A DNA stretch of 48,028 nucleotides from Anaerolineales bacterium (GCA_016935755.1 JAFGQI010000105.1:1-48028), one strand, 5' to 3'. Shown: positions 25,137-34,091, numbered from the stretch's first letter. Translations and numbers: made by a program. The notes: generated by a model from the letters alone, not told the origin.

Positions 25137-26633
25137 ATGATTGATCTTAATCAATATGAAATCTGGTTTATTACTGGTAGCCAGCATTTATATGGTCCTG
25201 ACACACTCGAAAAAGTAGCTGCACACTCTCAGGAAATTGCCAGGGCTCTTAACCGCTCACCGCACATACCGGTGAAAGTGGTTTTCAAGCCAGTGCTGAC
25301 CACACCGGAGGCAATCCGCGAGCTGTGCCTGGAGGCTAACGCTGCTCCAAAATGCGCCGGGTTGGTAACCTGGATGCACACCTTCTCGCCAGCAAAAATG
25401 TGGATTGCCGGGCTGCGGCTGTTGAAGAAGCCTTTCGCCCACCTGCACACGCAGTACAACCGCGAGATCCCCTGGGCAGAGATCGACATGGACTTCATGA
25501 ACCTGAATCAATCTGCCCACGGCGACCGCGAGTTCGGTTACATCTGCACGCGACTTCGCCTGGAGCGCAAGGTAATTGTCGGTCACTGGCAGGATGAAGA
25601 TGTGCAAATCAGCCTGGGGACCTGGTCGCGGGCCGCCTGCGCCTGGAGTGATGCCCAGCATGGTAAAGTCGCCCGCTTTGGTGATAATATGCGCGATGTT
25701 GCCGTGACAGAAGGCGACAAAGTCGAAGCCCAGATGCAATTGGGCTACAGCGTGTACGGCTATGGCGTCGGCGATCTGGTGGATGCTGTGAGCCAGGCCA
25801 GCCAAAGCGAGATTGACCGCCTGGTTGAAGAGTATCTTGATCTATACGAAGTTGTCCCCAATTTGCGACCTGGAGGAAAGCAGCACACCGCTCTGCGCGA
25901 GGGGGCGCGCATCGAAGCTGGGCTGCGATCTTTTCTCCAAGCAGGCAGTTTCACTGCGTTCACCACCACCTTTGAAGACTTGCATGGACTGGCGCAGCTC
26001 CCAGGCTTAGCTGTGCAGCGGCTGATGGCAGAGGGTTACGGATTTGGCGCTGAGGGTGATTGGAAGACTTCTGCCCTGGTGCGCCTGATGAAGGTAATGA
26101 GCGCCGGGCTTCAGGGCGGGGTAAGCTTCATGGAGGATTACACTTATCACCTCCACCCCTCTGGCGATAAGGTGTTAGGGGCGCACATGCTTGAAATTTG
26201 CGCCTCGATCGCCGCCAACAAACCCAAACTGGAAATCTTGCCGCTTTCCATCGGTGGAAAATCCGACCCGGTGCGGCTCATTTTTGATGCATTTACAGGC
26301 CCAGCGGTCTGCGCCTCACTCATCGATATGGGCGAACGCTTCCGCCTGCTGATCAGCTGCGTCGATGTCGTTCCCACCGACGCCCCTTTGCCCAAACTGC
26401 CCGTAGCACGGGCGCTGTGGCTGCCGCGACCGAACTTAAAAACAGCCGCGGCCGCCTGGATATATGCTGGCGGCGCGCACCATACCAGTTTCAGCTATGC
26501 AGTCAATCCCGAACATCTGCAGGATTATGCTGAGATGGCGGGCATCGAGTGTCTGCTGATTGATGAACACACAAAGATTGATGGGTTTAAAAAGGAACTG
26601 AGATGGAATGAGGCGGCTTACGCTGGACGATAG
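25137..26633 (+). CDS. araA: L-arabinose isomerase
   Basis: A 498-residue enzyme, the normal AraA length (about 500). The ribosome site is TTAAGGAGC before ATG 25137. The N-terminal '[18 protein letters not shown]' is the family hallmark. The manganese ligands fall at the same positions as in E. coli: Glu306 ('GFGAEGD'), Glu333 ('FMEDYTYH'), His350 ('GAHMLE') and His449 ('GGAHHT'). It converts L-arabinose to L-ribulose, the first step of the phosphorylating route finished by AraB and AraD. It is the last gene of the operon, 50 bases after araD, with no separate operator in the gap. No frameshift or missing residue was seen. Confidence 0.97.
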   Translation: MIDLNQYEIWFITGSQHLYGPDTLEKVAAHSQEIARALNRSPHIPVKVVFKPVLTTPEAIRELCLEANAAPKCAGLVTWMHTFSPAKMWIAGLRLLKKPFAHLHTQYNREIPWAEIDMDFMNLNQSAHGDREFGYICTRLRLERKVIVGHWQDEDVQISLGTWSRAACAWSDAQHGKVARFGDNMRDVAVTEGDKVEAQMQLGYSVYGYGVGDLVDAVSQASQSEIDRLVEEYLDLYEVVPNLRPGGKQHTALREGARIEAGLRSFLQAGSFTAFTTTFEDLHGLAQLPGLAVQRLMAEGYGFGAEGDWKTSALVRLMKVMSAGLQGGVSFMEDYTYHLHPSGDKVLGAHMLEICASIAANKPKLEILPLSIGGKSDPVRLIFDAFTGPAVCASLIDMGERFRLLISCVDVVPTDAPLPKLPVARALWLPRPNLKTAAAAWIYAGGAHHTSFSYAVNPEHLQDYAEMAGIECLLIDEHTKIDGFKKELRWNEAAYAGR

Positions 26634-26672
26634 CTGACACCCGACCTGCCATGCACACCCTATTTCCCCTAG

Positions 26673-26771
26673 ACGCCTAACCCCACCAATCTGGCGCGGA
26701 TTGTCGTTGACACTGGCATAAGGAAATTTCTGCCGGCGGAGGTGATGGCTATCTTTGATGAGGTGAGGTAA
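26673..26771 (+). pseudogene. Short gene remnant after araA
   Basis: In one frame the sequence reads as a 32-codon protein end, 'LARIVVDTGIRKFLPAEV' and so on to 'FDEVR' and a stop. There is no start codon or ribosome site, and a stop lies just upstream in frame. It looks like the last part of a deleted gene of unknown family. It could also be chance. Confidence 0.35.
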
Positions 26772-26773
26772 AA

Positions 26774-26809
26774 GACAGAGGTTCAACTTTCGGAAGTTGA
26801 ACCTCTGTC
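26774..26809. terminator. Bidirectional terminator between araA and the minus-strand cluster
   Basis: A perfect 16-bp stem (26774-26789 and 26794-26809) with a TCGG tetraloop. On the minus strand it is followed by TTTTACC and lies just after the membrane protein gene ending at 26813, so it is a good terminator there. For the plus strand the T-run is poor. Confidence 0.85.
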
Positions 26810-26812
26810 CTA

Positions 26813-27601
26813 TTAGCGCCGTTGCAGCAAGTAGAAACCCATACTGTCCACCAGGATTGGGCCTTTATAGGATCGGTCTGCCCAGATAGTTATCCAGACA
26901 CCGTCGGCTTGTTGGGGAAAGAACAACTCATTACTGCCCACGGTTAGCCAAGATGGTTTAACCCACACCAAAGGCACCCACTCACCAACTTTAATTGGGT
27001 AGCGCGCCTTTGCCCAGTGCGAATCCTCGCCGCTGGTGCCCCTCACCTGAAACTCGGCCTGGAAGCTATTACCAATTGTATCCAAAGAGGAAGGGATTTT
27101 GATGTAACCAATCAAGCCATCCATCAAGGCCAGTTTACTCGCATCGGCGGTGTATTTCAAGCACGCCATTTGTTCCAGAGCAATCGGCTGACCCTCTTCC
27201 CGGCTTTTCAGCTCGGTGCTAATCTGCAAATAGCCCTCCCCATGAAAGGCCTGCAGGGCATCCGATTGATTTTCCATCGTGGCCGCAGCACAGTTGGGAT
27301 CCACTTCCCAACCCTCGGCGTCCTGCTCAAAATCGAAGTATGCCCATTCCCAAAAAGGATAGTTGGCATCTTCAGCAGGGCGCACTGCATAAGTGGGCCG
27401 CAGGCTGTCGCCAATCCATAAGGCGCCGAAGAAGAGCATCAGTGCAGCCCCCAGAAATAAGGACAGATTGGCGTTGTTTTTCTGCTGGGTGTTTAGCTTT
27501 TGACCACTTAAGTATAAGAACCAGATACCCACCAGAACGGCAACCAGGCCGATTGCCACCGGCACGATAAAAATGATGGGGTTAAAATCATCAGCAGGCA
27601 T
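26813..27601 (-). CDS. Membrane-anchored protein with external jelly-roll (carbohydrate-binding-like) domain
   Basis: A 262-residue protein of no recognised family. Two hydrophobic helices lie at about residues 8-31 and 46-65, separated by a short polar loop. The remainder is external and beta-rich: 'FDFEQDAEGWEVDPNCAAAT' opens a domain of about 165 residues that closes with 'ILVDSMGFYLL'. This start and end pattern resembles the discoidin/CBM-like domain at the C-terminus of the neighbouring hydrolase ('IDDLEGDAPAETDGW' to 'LWVDDVQLI'). It may hold or sense a polysaccharide at the surface. It lies 125 bases downstream of the hydrolase gene in the same direction and may share its transcript. 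The ribosome site (GGAG, 12 bases from ATG) is weak. Confidence 0.7.
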   Translation of the reverse strand: MPADDFNPIIFIVPVAIGLVAVLVGIWFLYLSGQKLNTQQKNNANLSLFLGAALMLFFGALWIGDSLRPTYAVRPAEDANYPFWEWAYFDFEQDAEGWEVDPNCAAATMENQSDALQAFHGEGYLQISTELKSREEGQPIALEQMACLKYTADASKLALMDGLIGYIKIPSSLDTIGNSFQAEFQVRGTSGEDSHWAKARYPIKVGEWVPLVWVKPSWLTVGSNELFFPQQADGVWITIWADRSYKGPILVDSMGFYLLQRR

Positions 27602-27726
27602 AAATCATCTTTCTCCGATATTTTTAGTTTTTTGTGCGATTAGACGCAAGTGCATATCTTACCATATTATAGCGCCTGCCAGTTGCCGGACATCTCCAGC
27701 AATATCATGATCGAGACACTAACAGA

Positions 27727-29454
27727 TCAATAAATCTTCTTCTTCGCCCAGAAATACAAAATCGCCACCAGAGCCAAGAAAGCCGCCGGACTCATGCAGG
27801 GCAGGCTAAACCCGCCATTCTCATCTTCTTGTTCTTCTTCTTCCGGCTCTTCAACCTCTGGCTCTTCCTCCGGCTCTTCCTCCGGCGCCTCGGTCGCTTC
27901 AATTTCCACCTGAGGTGGTGCACCCATTCCAATCAACTGCACATCATCGACCCACAGTTCGCCAACGTTAGGGGTATCCGGAAAAGTATCAAACCCGATG
28001 GCAAAGCCTGCCGCTCGCGCCGGGTCGAACGGCGCACCGGGATTGGCTTCCCATTCCACGCGTCGCAGCTCGCTCCACGGGTATTCCAGGCGCACCCAAC
28101 CTTCCACCATGGCTGGGGTGATTTCCACCTTGAACTGGTAAGTTTCAAGCGCATCGGGCGACCCACCAAAAACGGTGACATCGAAAGTCTGCCCAGATTG
28201 GCTGGCGTGAACAAACAGAGAGATGCCTTGTGCAGGTCGCCAGTCGCGCGTTGACCAGTAGAACAGCCCGCAGTTCGCCCAGCTATTGGCTGCTATCTCA
28301 TAATCTATGTGCAGTGCCTGGCTACCGCCATGCGCCAACCCCCTTTCCGGACCGCAGTCAACCCGAGTCGGTGTGGATTCGTCCAAATTGGTCTGCCAGC
28401 CGTCTGTCTCTGCTGGGGCATCGCCCTCCAGGTCATCAATCAACCCACCTGCCTGCAACTGTCCAGGAGGAAGTGTAGGTTGAATCTCTTCCCCGGGCAT
28501 GGTGGGGACCACCTCGGCTGGTCCCTCGGTGGGCGGCGCTGGTGGGAGCGCCCCACCCCCTCGCCAACGATGGTAAAAAACATTCAACAGAGGCAGGAAT
28601 TCTTCAGTCGCCTTGCGGCTGCCCTTTATGCTGGGATGGTTGTCATCTGAAGGGTAGCGCAGGGTGTTATTGCCATGATCGGTGATCCACTCGACCTGCC
28701 CATTCACGAAGTGATGATGGTTATCAGCGTGGGTCAGCACATTGTAGAAATCAAAGACTGCCACATTGGGGTATGGGTAATTATTTTCCCGCAGCCAATC
28801 CTGCATCAGCCAGGTGGTAAAGGCACGGGCGTTGTCGGCATAGCCTCGATCCTGAACCGGTGGAGCAGTGATTACTACAAAGAGCTTATCCGGGCGGGTG
28901 ATGAAATAGGTCAGCAGCTGGTTGTAGACAAATTTGGCGTGACCAACCGTCATCCCCTCATTGGGATCTGGCCCATCATTCGGGCTGCCTTCCAGTTCAG
29001 AGTTGGGGTAGCAGGATTTGAACATCACCACCTGGTTCTCGCCGCCAGGGTCATTGGGCAGGCGAGTGTAGCTGGAGTTCTGCCCGCTTTCAGCATATAA
29101 CGCCGATAAATAGCGCTGGCTATCTGGCCCGGTGAACCATTCGGGCCAGTTATAAATATCGGTGCGATCGCCGATGCTATCTGGTCCCCAGCCATAGTTC
29201 GTGTCGCTGACAAAGTAGTTATTATGCGCCAGAGCTACCCCCAGGCGACCGTAATCATCCTGCAGCCAATTTTCGCCGCAGGAGTGGTGTATAAAGATCA
29301 ATTTAACGATTTCAGCTGGTGGGCTGGGATCATCGCCAGCCGCAGCAAGAACAGACTGCGGTTGAAGATCACCTACCCCGGCCCCAAAGGTTACGAATAG
29401 AAGCGCCAATATCGCCAGATTGGCTACGATCTTGAAAACAATCCCAGACTTCAT
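27727..29454 (-). CDS. Secreted SGNH-hydrolase-like protein with CBM-like domain and C-terminal sorting tail
   Basis: A 575-residue exported protein; GGAGG lies six bases before ATG 29454. The signal peptide covers about 1-38. The N-terminal domain (about 48-300) begins 'KLIFIHHSCGENWL', with Ser58 at the place of the SGNH nucleophile, and ends with 'SDDNHPSIKGS' (about 268-278), where Asp and His would complete the catalytic set. A Pro/Gly linker precedes a jelly-roll domain (about 340-500). Then comes a Glu/Pro-rich stretch (about 505-545) and a C-terminal 'FSLPCMSPAAF', a hydrophobic helix and a Lys-rich end. This tripartite tail looks like a protein-sorting signal. The enzyme could be an esterase or deacetylase acting on surface or plant polysaccharide; the substrate is unknown. 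Confidence 0.75.
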   Translation of the reverse strand: MKSGIVFKIVANLAILALLFVTFGAGVGDLQPQSVLAAAGDDPSPPAEIVKLIFIHHSCGENWLQDDYGRLGVALAHNNYFVSDTNYGWGPDSIGDRTDIYNWPEWFTGPDSQRYLSALYAESGQNSSYTRLPNDPGGENQVVMFKSCYPNSELEGSPNDGPDPNEGMTVGHAKFVYNQLLTYFITRPDKLFVVITAPPVQDRGYADNARAFTTWLMQDWLRENNYPYPNVAVFDFYNVLTHADNHHHFVNGQVEWITDHGNNTLRYPSDDNHPSIKGSRKATEEFLPLLNVFYHRWRGGGALPPAPPTEGPAEVVPTMPGEEIQPTLPPGQLQAGGLIDDLEGDAPAETDGWQTNLDESTPTRVDCGPERGLAHGGSQALHIDYEIAANSWANCGLFYWSTRDWRPAQGISLFVHASQSGQTFDVTVFGGSPDALETYQFKVEITPAMVEGWVRLEYPWSELRRVEWEANPGAPFDPARAAGFAIGFDTFPDTPNVGELWVDDVQLIGMGAPPQVEIEATEAPEEEPEEEPEVEEPEEEEQEDENGGFSLPCMSPAAFLALVAILYFWAKKKIY

Positions 29455-29857
29455 CGCACACCTCCAAAAAACACTGATTGTTTAGGCAGAGTTTTGCTGA
29501 ACATTTCCAAAACGGGCTGGATGGAGGCACGAGATCTTGGTACGGCTCAGCGATTATGACTTCATTGGGCTGTTGATTTTTAAGTTAGCAATGTACGCTC
29601 AAATTGGCTCAGATGTTGATTGGCAGCACTCCAAACAGGCATCCTCATCAATCAGGATTATAACATTGAAGCCGATACGCGCGGCGCAGCCAATTGACCT
29701 TAGGCAAATTTGAATGGCCTTTCCATGACGGAACCAGGTGGCAAACCGTGGTGGAGACCATTTTTGGCAAACGGCTGGCAGACGAGCATGATCCAGATCG
29801 GTCATAAATTCAGGGATAACAAAGTCGAACAAACTTTTGAGTAATAATATCCCAAAC
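29455..29857. other. Stretch without a convincing gene
   Basis: A minus-strand frame (29599-29934) is open for 111 codons but has no ribosome site, overlaps the small gene next to it in another register and shows no domain pattern. The rest is AT-rich and holds nothing I recognise. A promoter for the hydrolase gene should lie near 29460-29560 but no clear pair of boxes was found. Confidence 0.5.
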
Positions 29858-30049
29858 TCATCTAGAAATTCGAATAATCGGAATATTCGAAGAATGTTGG
29901 CGATATATTTCTTCTCGTTGCTGACGAAATACATCTACCCAATCCATTTTTTGAAAATGAGCAGCTATTGCCTCACCATACCCTATCAATTGAATCCGAT
30001 ATTCGCGACTCAAACCTAAAGAACGCCCATCTAACAATATTCGCTTCAT
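29858..30049 (-). CDS. Small hypothetical protein, translationally coupled
   Basis: A 63-residue frame whose ATG overlaps the stop of the preceding gene (ATGA at 30049-30046). The protein begins 'MKRILLDGRSLGLSREY' and is mostly polar, without membrane segment or Cys motif. The overlap supports translation; otherwise nothing identifies it. It could be the start of a longer gene that has decayed by frameshift, since another minus-strand frame is open for 111 codons just downstream and in a different register. Confidence 0.4.
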   Translation of the reverse strand: MKRILLDGRSLGLSREYRIQLIGYGEAIAAHFQKMDWVDVFRQQREEIYRQHSSNIPIIRISR

Positions 30050-30441
30050 GGATCCAAAAAACCATCCAAATACGGATCATTCTGATGATCATCTAAAAAC
30101 TCTACTACTCGCGGGTAAGTGTCATCACCCATGTTTACATTAGTAATTGCCAATGAGATAAGCGCGGCACACTCTTCTGAAGTTATATCATTTGGTATCA
30201 ATATTTTTTTCTCGATAATTCCTTTGATTGTAGGATAACGAATTGTTTTTCGCTTTTGCAAGTATCGAACGAGGCGACCGGAATTACCACCCAGCAAGAT
30301 ATTGCCTCCATAACGAATCGCCACCCCTGTAAGGATGACACCCACAGCCCAGAAGAGGGAGTTCTGGTAAATATCACCCAGGAAAAATAATCCGCAAATA
30401 CCTAATATCAAAATTACAAATAGAGCAACTCTTTTATACAT
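30046..30441 (-). CDS. Hypothetical membrane protein
   Basis: A 131-residue protein with two hydrophobic helices (about 6-24 and 28-50), then a soluble part rich in charged residues: 'RLVRYLQKRKTIRYPTIKGI' and an acidic end 'DDHQNDPYLDGFLDP'. The ribosome site is poor (GGTAG before ATG). The codon composition is more AT-rich than neighbouring genes, as are the flanking gaps, which may mean recent acquisition. The stop overlaps the next small start. No family was recognised. The 30442-30660 gap upstream is also AT-rich and holds no convincing gene. Confidence 0.55.
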   Translation of the reverse strand: MYKRVALFVILILGICGLFFLGDIYQNSLFWAVGVILTGVAIRYGGNILLGGNSGRLVRYLQKRKTIRYPTIKGIIEKKILIPNDITSEECAALISLAITNVNMGDDTYPRVVEFLDDHQNDPYLDGFLDP

Positions 30442-30660
30442 CGCACTACCAATTGTATATCCTCATTTCTCGGATATCAAGGGGAGGAAATTAATAGAAG
30501 TTCAGCTCTCGATAAACCAGATTTCCGCTGCAAAAATCCAGATTTAGCTCAATGAAGACTAAACTCTTGCAAGCAGATATCCTCCAGCCGAAGATAACAA
30601 CCAATTTGATCGTGATATACTTGCAGATATTGAAAGGTACCATGTGGAGGAGTCTGGATC

Positions 30661-33207
30661 ATGAAAATCGAAAAATTCGGAATTTTGGTACTGGTCACCT
30701 GTCTTCTGGCTGCATTAATCCATCCAGAAAACGTTCTGGCAAATCGATACGCTGAAGCGGCAGCGAACAAGCCCGCTGTTGTTCTGGCCCCGGGCGATGA
30801 ACACTGGGCCAGCACATTCAAAATTGAAGACGCTACTAACGGCCCAATTTACGCCATGGCAATGGACCCAGGGGGGAATCTATACATCGGCGGGGATTTC
30901 ACCACTGCTGGTGGGGTGAGCGCCAACAACATCGCCATGTGGGATGGCGCCAACTGGTTCGCCCTGGGAAACGGCACCAACCTGCCTGTGCGTGCCCTGG
31001 TATTGGATGGACTTGGCGGCTTATATGTAGGAGGTGAATTCACCATTGCAGGCAGCGGTCAAGCCAGCCGCATTGCCTACTGGGATGGAGCACTCTGGTC
31101 GCCCCTGGGCAGTGGGGTGGAAGGTGGTCAGAGCGTTTCAGTGGATACTATGATCATGATCGGCGTACATCTCTTTATCGGGGGCAGCTTCCTCAAGGCT
31201 GGTGGGATTACCGCTAACAGTGTCGCCCGTTGGGATGGGGTAAGCTGGTATCCTCTGGGCGGAGGCGTGACCAGCGGCTTCTTCCAGAGCAAGGTGCTGG
31301 CTTTGCTTTGGGATGGAGGAGGCAGCCTGTATGTGGGCGGGCGCTTCGCCCAGGCGGGCGGCTCACAAGCCAGCAACATTGCCCGCTGGGATGGGGTCAA
31401 CTGGTATCCTCTGAATACTGGGGTGCGCTACAGCATTGCTCCGATCTACGTGCAGGTCAACGATCTGGCCTTCGACAACTGGGGCTATTTGGTCGCCGCA
31501 GGTCACTTCGATGACGCGGGTGGAGTTTACTCTCCCCATGTGGCCCGCTACGATGGTACAGTGTGGCTTCCTATGGGCGCGGGCCGCGATTTCCCGGTAG
31601 AATCCCTGGAACGAGACGCGGGCGGACACCTGTTCGCGGGTGGCGATTACGAGGTTGGCCGCTGGAATGGGTTGCTCTGGACTGACCTGGGCGACGGGGT
31701 CGACGGAACGATTTATGATATGGCCTTTCACCCTGGAGGCACGCTCATCGTGGGGGGTGATTTCACCCTGGCAGATGGCTCGGTGACCAATAACATGGCT
31801 GCCTGGAATGGCGCTCAGTGGCTGCGTGTCGACAGCTATGGGAATGGGATGAGCGGCATCGTAAAAGCCCTGGCGACCTATGGGGGCGAGGTCTACGCCG
31901 GCGGCGAGTTCCTGGCTGCGGGCGGCATAGTTGCCAATTACATTGCCCGTTGGGATGGGATTCAGTGGCGCGCCCTGGGGAGTGGGATGAACGACCACGT
32001 ATATGCCCTGGCAGTGGATGGCGCCGGCAGGGTCTACGCTGGCGGTAAATTCACACTAGCTGGTGGAGTCCCGGCAAGTTTCATCGCCATGTGGGACGGC
32101 GCCAACTGGCATCCACTGGGCGATGGCATGAATGGGTACGTTTATTCTCTGGCGGTGGACAGCGCCGGGAACCTGTATGCTGGCGGCGAGTTTACTGTGG
32201 CTGGTGAGGCCAATGCTCAGCGCATAGCCCGTTGGGATGGCACAGAGTGGCGCCTGATGCGCTTCGGTTCGTCTACCATTGTGACCAGTATTGTGGTTGA
32301 TTCCTTCGATACTGTCATTGCTACCGGCGATTTCGGCAACGACAGCAATGTGAGTTGGTGGACCGGTCTGGATTGGGCGCCCCTGGGCAGCGGCGTGGGC
32401 TGCGGCGTACTCACCCTGGAACTGGACAGCTTCGACAACCTGTACGCAGGTGGGGCCTGTGTGGCGCGTTGGAACGGTTCGGAATGGGAACAGATCGGAC
32501 CAATCTTCCACAGTGTAGTGAAGAGCCTGGCGGTAGAGAGCATCGCCATTGACTCGGCTGGCACAATATTTGCCGGAGGCAGCTTCTCGCTGATCGGCAA
32601 CACCCCAATCAGCGCGATTGCATATTGGGATGGCTGGGAATGGCAGCCGCTTGGCAGCGGCGTGAACGCCTGGATCCATGCCATGCTCTTTAACAGCGCC
32701 CCTAACCTGTTCGTCGGAGGAACCTTCCACAAAGCCGGGGATAAATCTTCGATGTATATCGCCCGCTGGCATCCCTGGGTGGCTGCTCTCTCATTGACTC
32801 AAACTGACGGCTTATCGAATGTAATCACGGGCGAGGGCACTACCTATACACTCACTGTAATCAACGAAGGGCCGAACCCGGTGGAGAATGCTCTGGTGGA
32901 GGATATTTTCCCGGCTTCCTATACGAATTTATCCTGGACTTGCGCGGCTACGGCTGGCTCAAGCTGCAGTTCGCCGGGTGGTTCTGGAAATATCCAGGTT
33001 TTCGTCAATCTGGCGGTTGGTGGCAAGGCGACCTTCACCATAAGCGGCACAGTGAGCAACGATGCTGCCTGTGTGCTGGTTAATACCGCTTCTGTGAGCC
33101 TGCCCGATAGTACCAGAGACCCAGATTTAAGCAACAATCTGGCTTCGGACAGCAACTCAGTCTCCAACGGCTTCTGCATGTACCTGCCCTTTGCAGTTAA
33201 AGAGTAA
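30661..33207 (+). CDS. Exported WDG-repeat beta-propeller protein with C-terminal DUF11-like domain
   Basis: An 848-residue protein; GGAGGAG precedes ATG 30661 by eight bases. The signal peptide runs to about residue 27. Residues about 45-720 consist of some 13-14 repeats of about 45-50 residues with the pattern 'LY.GG.F..AGG....IA.WDG..W..LG.G', related to Kelch-like or delta-60 repeats. The number suggests two seven-bladed propellers. A DUF11-type domain follows ('YTLTVINEGPNPVENALVED' ... 'NTASVSLPDSTRDPDLSNN', about 725-835). The last residues are 'CMYLPFAVKE', the LP-type tail seen on other exported proteins in this window. It is probably a surface-displayed binding or adhesion protein. 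No enzyme motif is visible. Confidence 0.85.
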   Translation: MKIEKFGILVLVTCLLAALIHPENVLANRYAEAAANKPAVVLAPGDEHWASTFKIEDATNGPIYAMAMDPGGNLYIGGDFTTAGGVSANNIAMWDGANWFALGNGTNLPVRALVLDGLGGLYVGGEFTIAGSGQASRIAYWDGALWSPLGSGVEGGQSVSVDTMIMIGVHLFIGGSFLKAGGITANSVARWDGVSWYPLGGGVTSGFFQSKVLALLWDGGGSLYVGGRFAQAGGSQASNIARWDGVNWYPLNTGVRYSIAPIYVQVNDLAFDNWGYLVAAGHFDDAGGVYSPHVARYDGTVWLPMGAGRDFPVESLERDAGGHLFAGGDYEVGRWNGLLWTDLGDGVDGTIYDMAFHPGGTLIVGGDFTLADGSVTNNMAAWNGAQWLRVDSYGNGMSGIVKALATYGGEVYAGGEFLAAGGIVANYIARWDGIQWRALGSGMNDHVYALAVDGAGRVYAGGKFTLAGGVPASFIAMWDGANWHPLGDGMNGYVYSLAVDSAGNLYAGGEFTVAGEANAQRIARWDGTEWRLMRFGSSTIVTSIVVDSFDTVIATGDFGNDSNVSWWTGLDWAPLGSGVGCGVLTLELDSFDNLYAGGACVARWNGSEWEQIGPIFHSVVKSLAVESIAIDSAGTIFAGGSFSLIGNTPISAIAYWDGWEWQPLGSGVNAWIHAMLFNSAPNLFVGGTFHKAGDKSSMYIARWHPWVAALSLTQTDGLSNVITGEGTTYTLTVINEGPNPVENALVEDIFPASYTNLSWTCAATAGSSCSSPGGSGNIQVFVNLAVGGKATFTISGTVSNDAACVLVNTASVSLPDSTRDPDLSNNLASDSNSVSNGFCMYLPFAVKE

Positions 33208-33235
33208 GCATTGACTGGCTTTAGCGCATAGATCA

Positions 33236-33266
33236 TTGTTCCGGCGCATAGAAAACGCCGGAACAA
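33236..33266 (+). terminator. Hairpin after the WDG-repeat gene
   Basis: An 11-bp stem (33236-33246 and 33256-33266) with a nine-base loop, 28 bases after the stop. No T-run follows, so termination is uncertain; it may act as an mRNA 3' stabiliser. Confidence 0.5.
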
Positions 33267-33283
33267 CAAAATTAGAGGAAAAA

Positions 33284-33445
33284 ATGACTGAAACGACCGA
33301 GAAAAAATTCCCCTGTGAAACCTGCCCAATGCGGAAGAAAGCGGAAACCAATCCGAAAGGCTTCATGGCGCGTTTTTGGAAGTGGCATACTACCTGGTGC
33401 CCTGGCTGGAAAGCCTACCAGGCGTACCTTGCACAACCCAAATAA
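33284..33445 (+). CDS. Small Cys-rich protein (CxxC)
   Basis: A 53-residue protein. ATG 33284 is preferred because GAGG lies six bases upstream; the frame opens earlier inside the hairpin. It begins 'MTETTEKKFPCETCPMRKKA' and later has 'RFWKWHTTWCPGWKAYQ'. The first CxxC and a later Cys with a nearby His (HTTWC) could bind a metal ion, most likely zinc. It is Lys- and Trp-rich with no signal peptide, so it is probably cytoplasmic. Function unknown. It lies between two hairpins and is likely its own short transcript. Confidence 0.6.
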   Translation: MTETTEKKFPCETCPMRKKAETNPKGFMARFWKWHTTWCPGWKAYQAYLAQPK

Positions 33446-33456
33446 TCAACCAAATT

Positions 33457-33479
33457 CCGAAGGTTTCAAAAGCCTTCGG
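33457..33479. repeat. Palindrome next to transposase (REP-like or terminator)
   Basis: CCGAAGG (33457-33463) and CCTTCGG (33473-33479) enclose nine bases. It follows the small Cys protein and precedes a REP-associated transposase, so it could be a REP element or simply a terminator. No second copy was found in the window. Confidence 0.45.
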
Positions 33480-33521
33480 GATTAAATCTCATCCATATTT
33501 TCAGTTCTGCTGCCAATTCTT

Positions 33522-34091
33522 TTGAACAGGACCGGCTCTACTCAGGCATTTCCATATTTCGTGACTCTCGTCACCCAGGATCAAGCCTGTCTGTTTGGCG
33601 AAATTGCAGCCTGCGAGATGCGATTAAGCCCATTCGGTCGGTTGGTGGAGACCGAATGGCAGCGGCTGGTTTACCGTTTCCCCCACCTGCAGGTGGATGC
33701 GTATGTCATCATGCCGAATCATATCCACGCCATGATCAAGGTCTCAGATGCTACAGGTTCGAATCGCCCCTACTCACCCAGACCTCCAAGTAGGAAAGAA
33801 CCCCTACCCGAGCTGACTGGCGAGAGCAAAACCGGGCCGTCCCGAAGCGTGCCTGACCCAACGCCAAAATCGCTGATTGCCTTCATCCGCCAGTTCAAAT
33901 CTTGTGTGACCAAACGCCTTCAGTTGGCAGGTCAAGTCTGGCAGCGCAAGTATTCAATCCATACCATCCACAGCCAAGCCGAGTATGATAGTATCCTTCA
34001 ATCCCTCTTGAATCATCCCTGCCACTGGGATCAGGATGACAATAACCCAATGAGAGCCCGAACAAACCCATCCAAACAAACTCGTTCATAG
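33522..34091 (+). CDS. REP-associated (Y1, IS200-like) transposase, N-terminally truncated and probably decayed
   Basis: A frame of 189 codons from TTG 33522. The family pattern is clear: 'YFVTLVTQDQACLFGEI', then 'LQVDAYVIMPNHIHAMIKV' with the metal-binding HIH (HUH) pair, and 'VWQRKYSIHTI' near the catalytic tyrosine region. Intact proteins start some 15-20 residues further upstream with a conserved basic segment, which is absent here, and there is no ribosome site. The usual 'WQRNYYEHIIR' segment is altered to 'WQRKYSIHTIH', so the tyrosine context is damaged. RAYTs are single-copy relatives of IS200 transposases that act on REP palindromes. The 34092-34167 gap contains only the tldD ribosome site. 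Confidence 0.8.
   Translation: MNRTGSTQAFPYFVTLVTQDQACLFGEIAACEMRLSPFGRLVETEWQRLVYRFPHLQVDAYVIMPNHIHAMIKVSDATGSNRPYSPRPPSRKEPLPELTGESKTGPSRSVPDPTPKSLIAFIRQFKSCVTKRLQLAGQVWQRKYSIHTIHSQAEYDSILQSLLNHPCHWDQDDNNPMRARTNPSKQTRS

Noticed and set aside
30552..30755. Plus-strand frame of 67 codons before the WDG-repeat gene
   Set aside because: It overlaps the signal peptide region of the true gene in another register and has no ribosome site.
31363..32772. Minus-strand open frames of about 210-240 codons opposite the WDG-repeat gene
   Set aside because: Same cause: repeat-derived shadows with no start signals.
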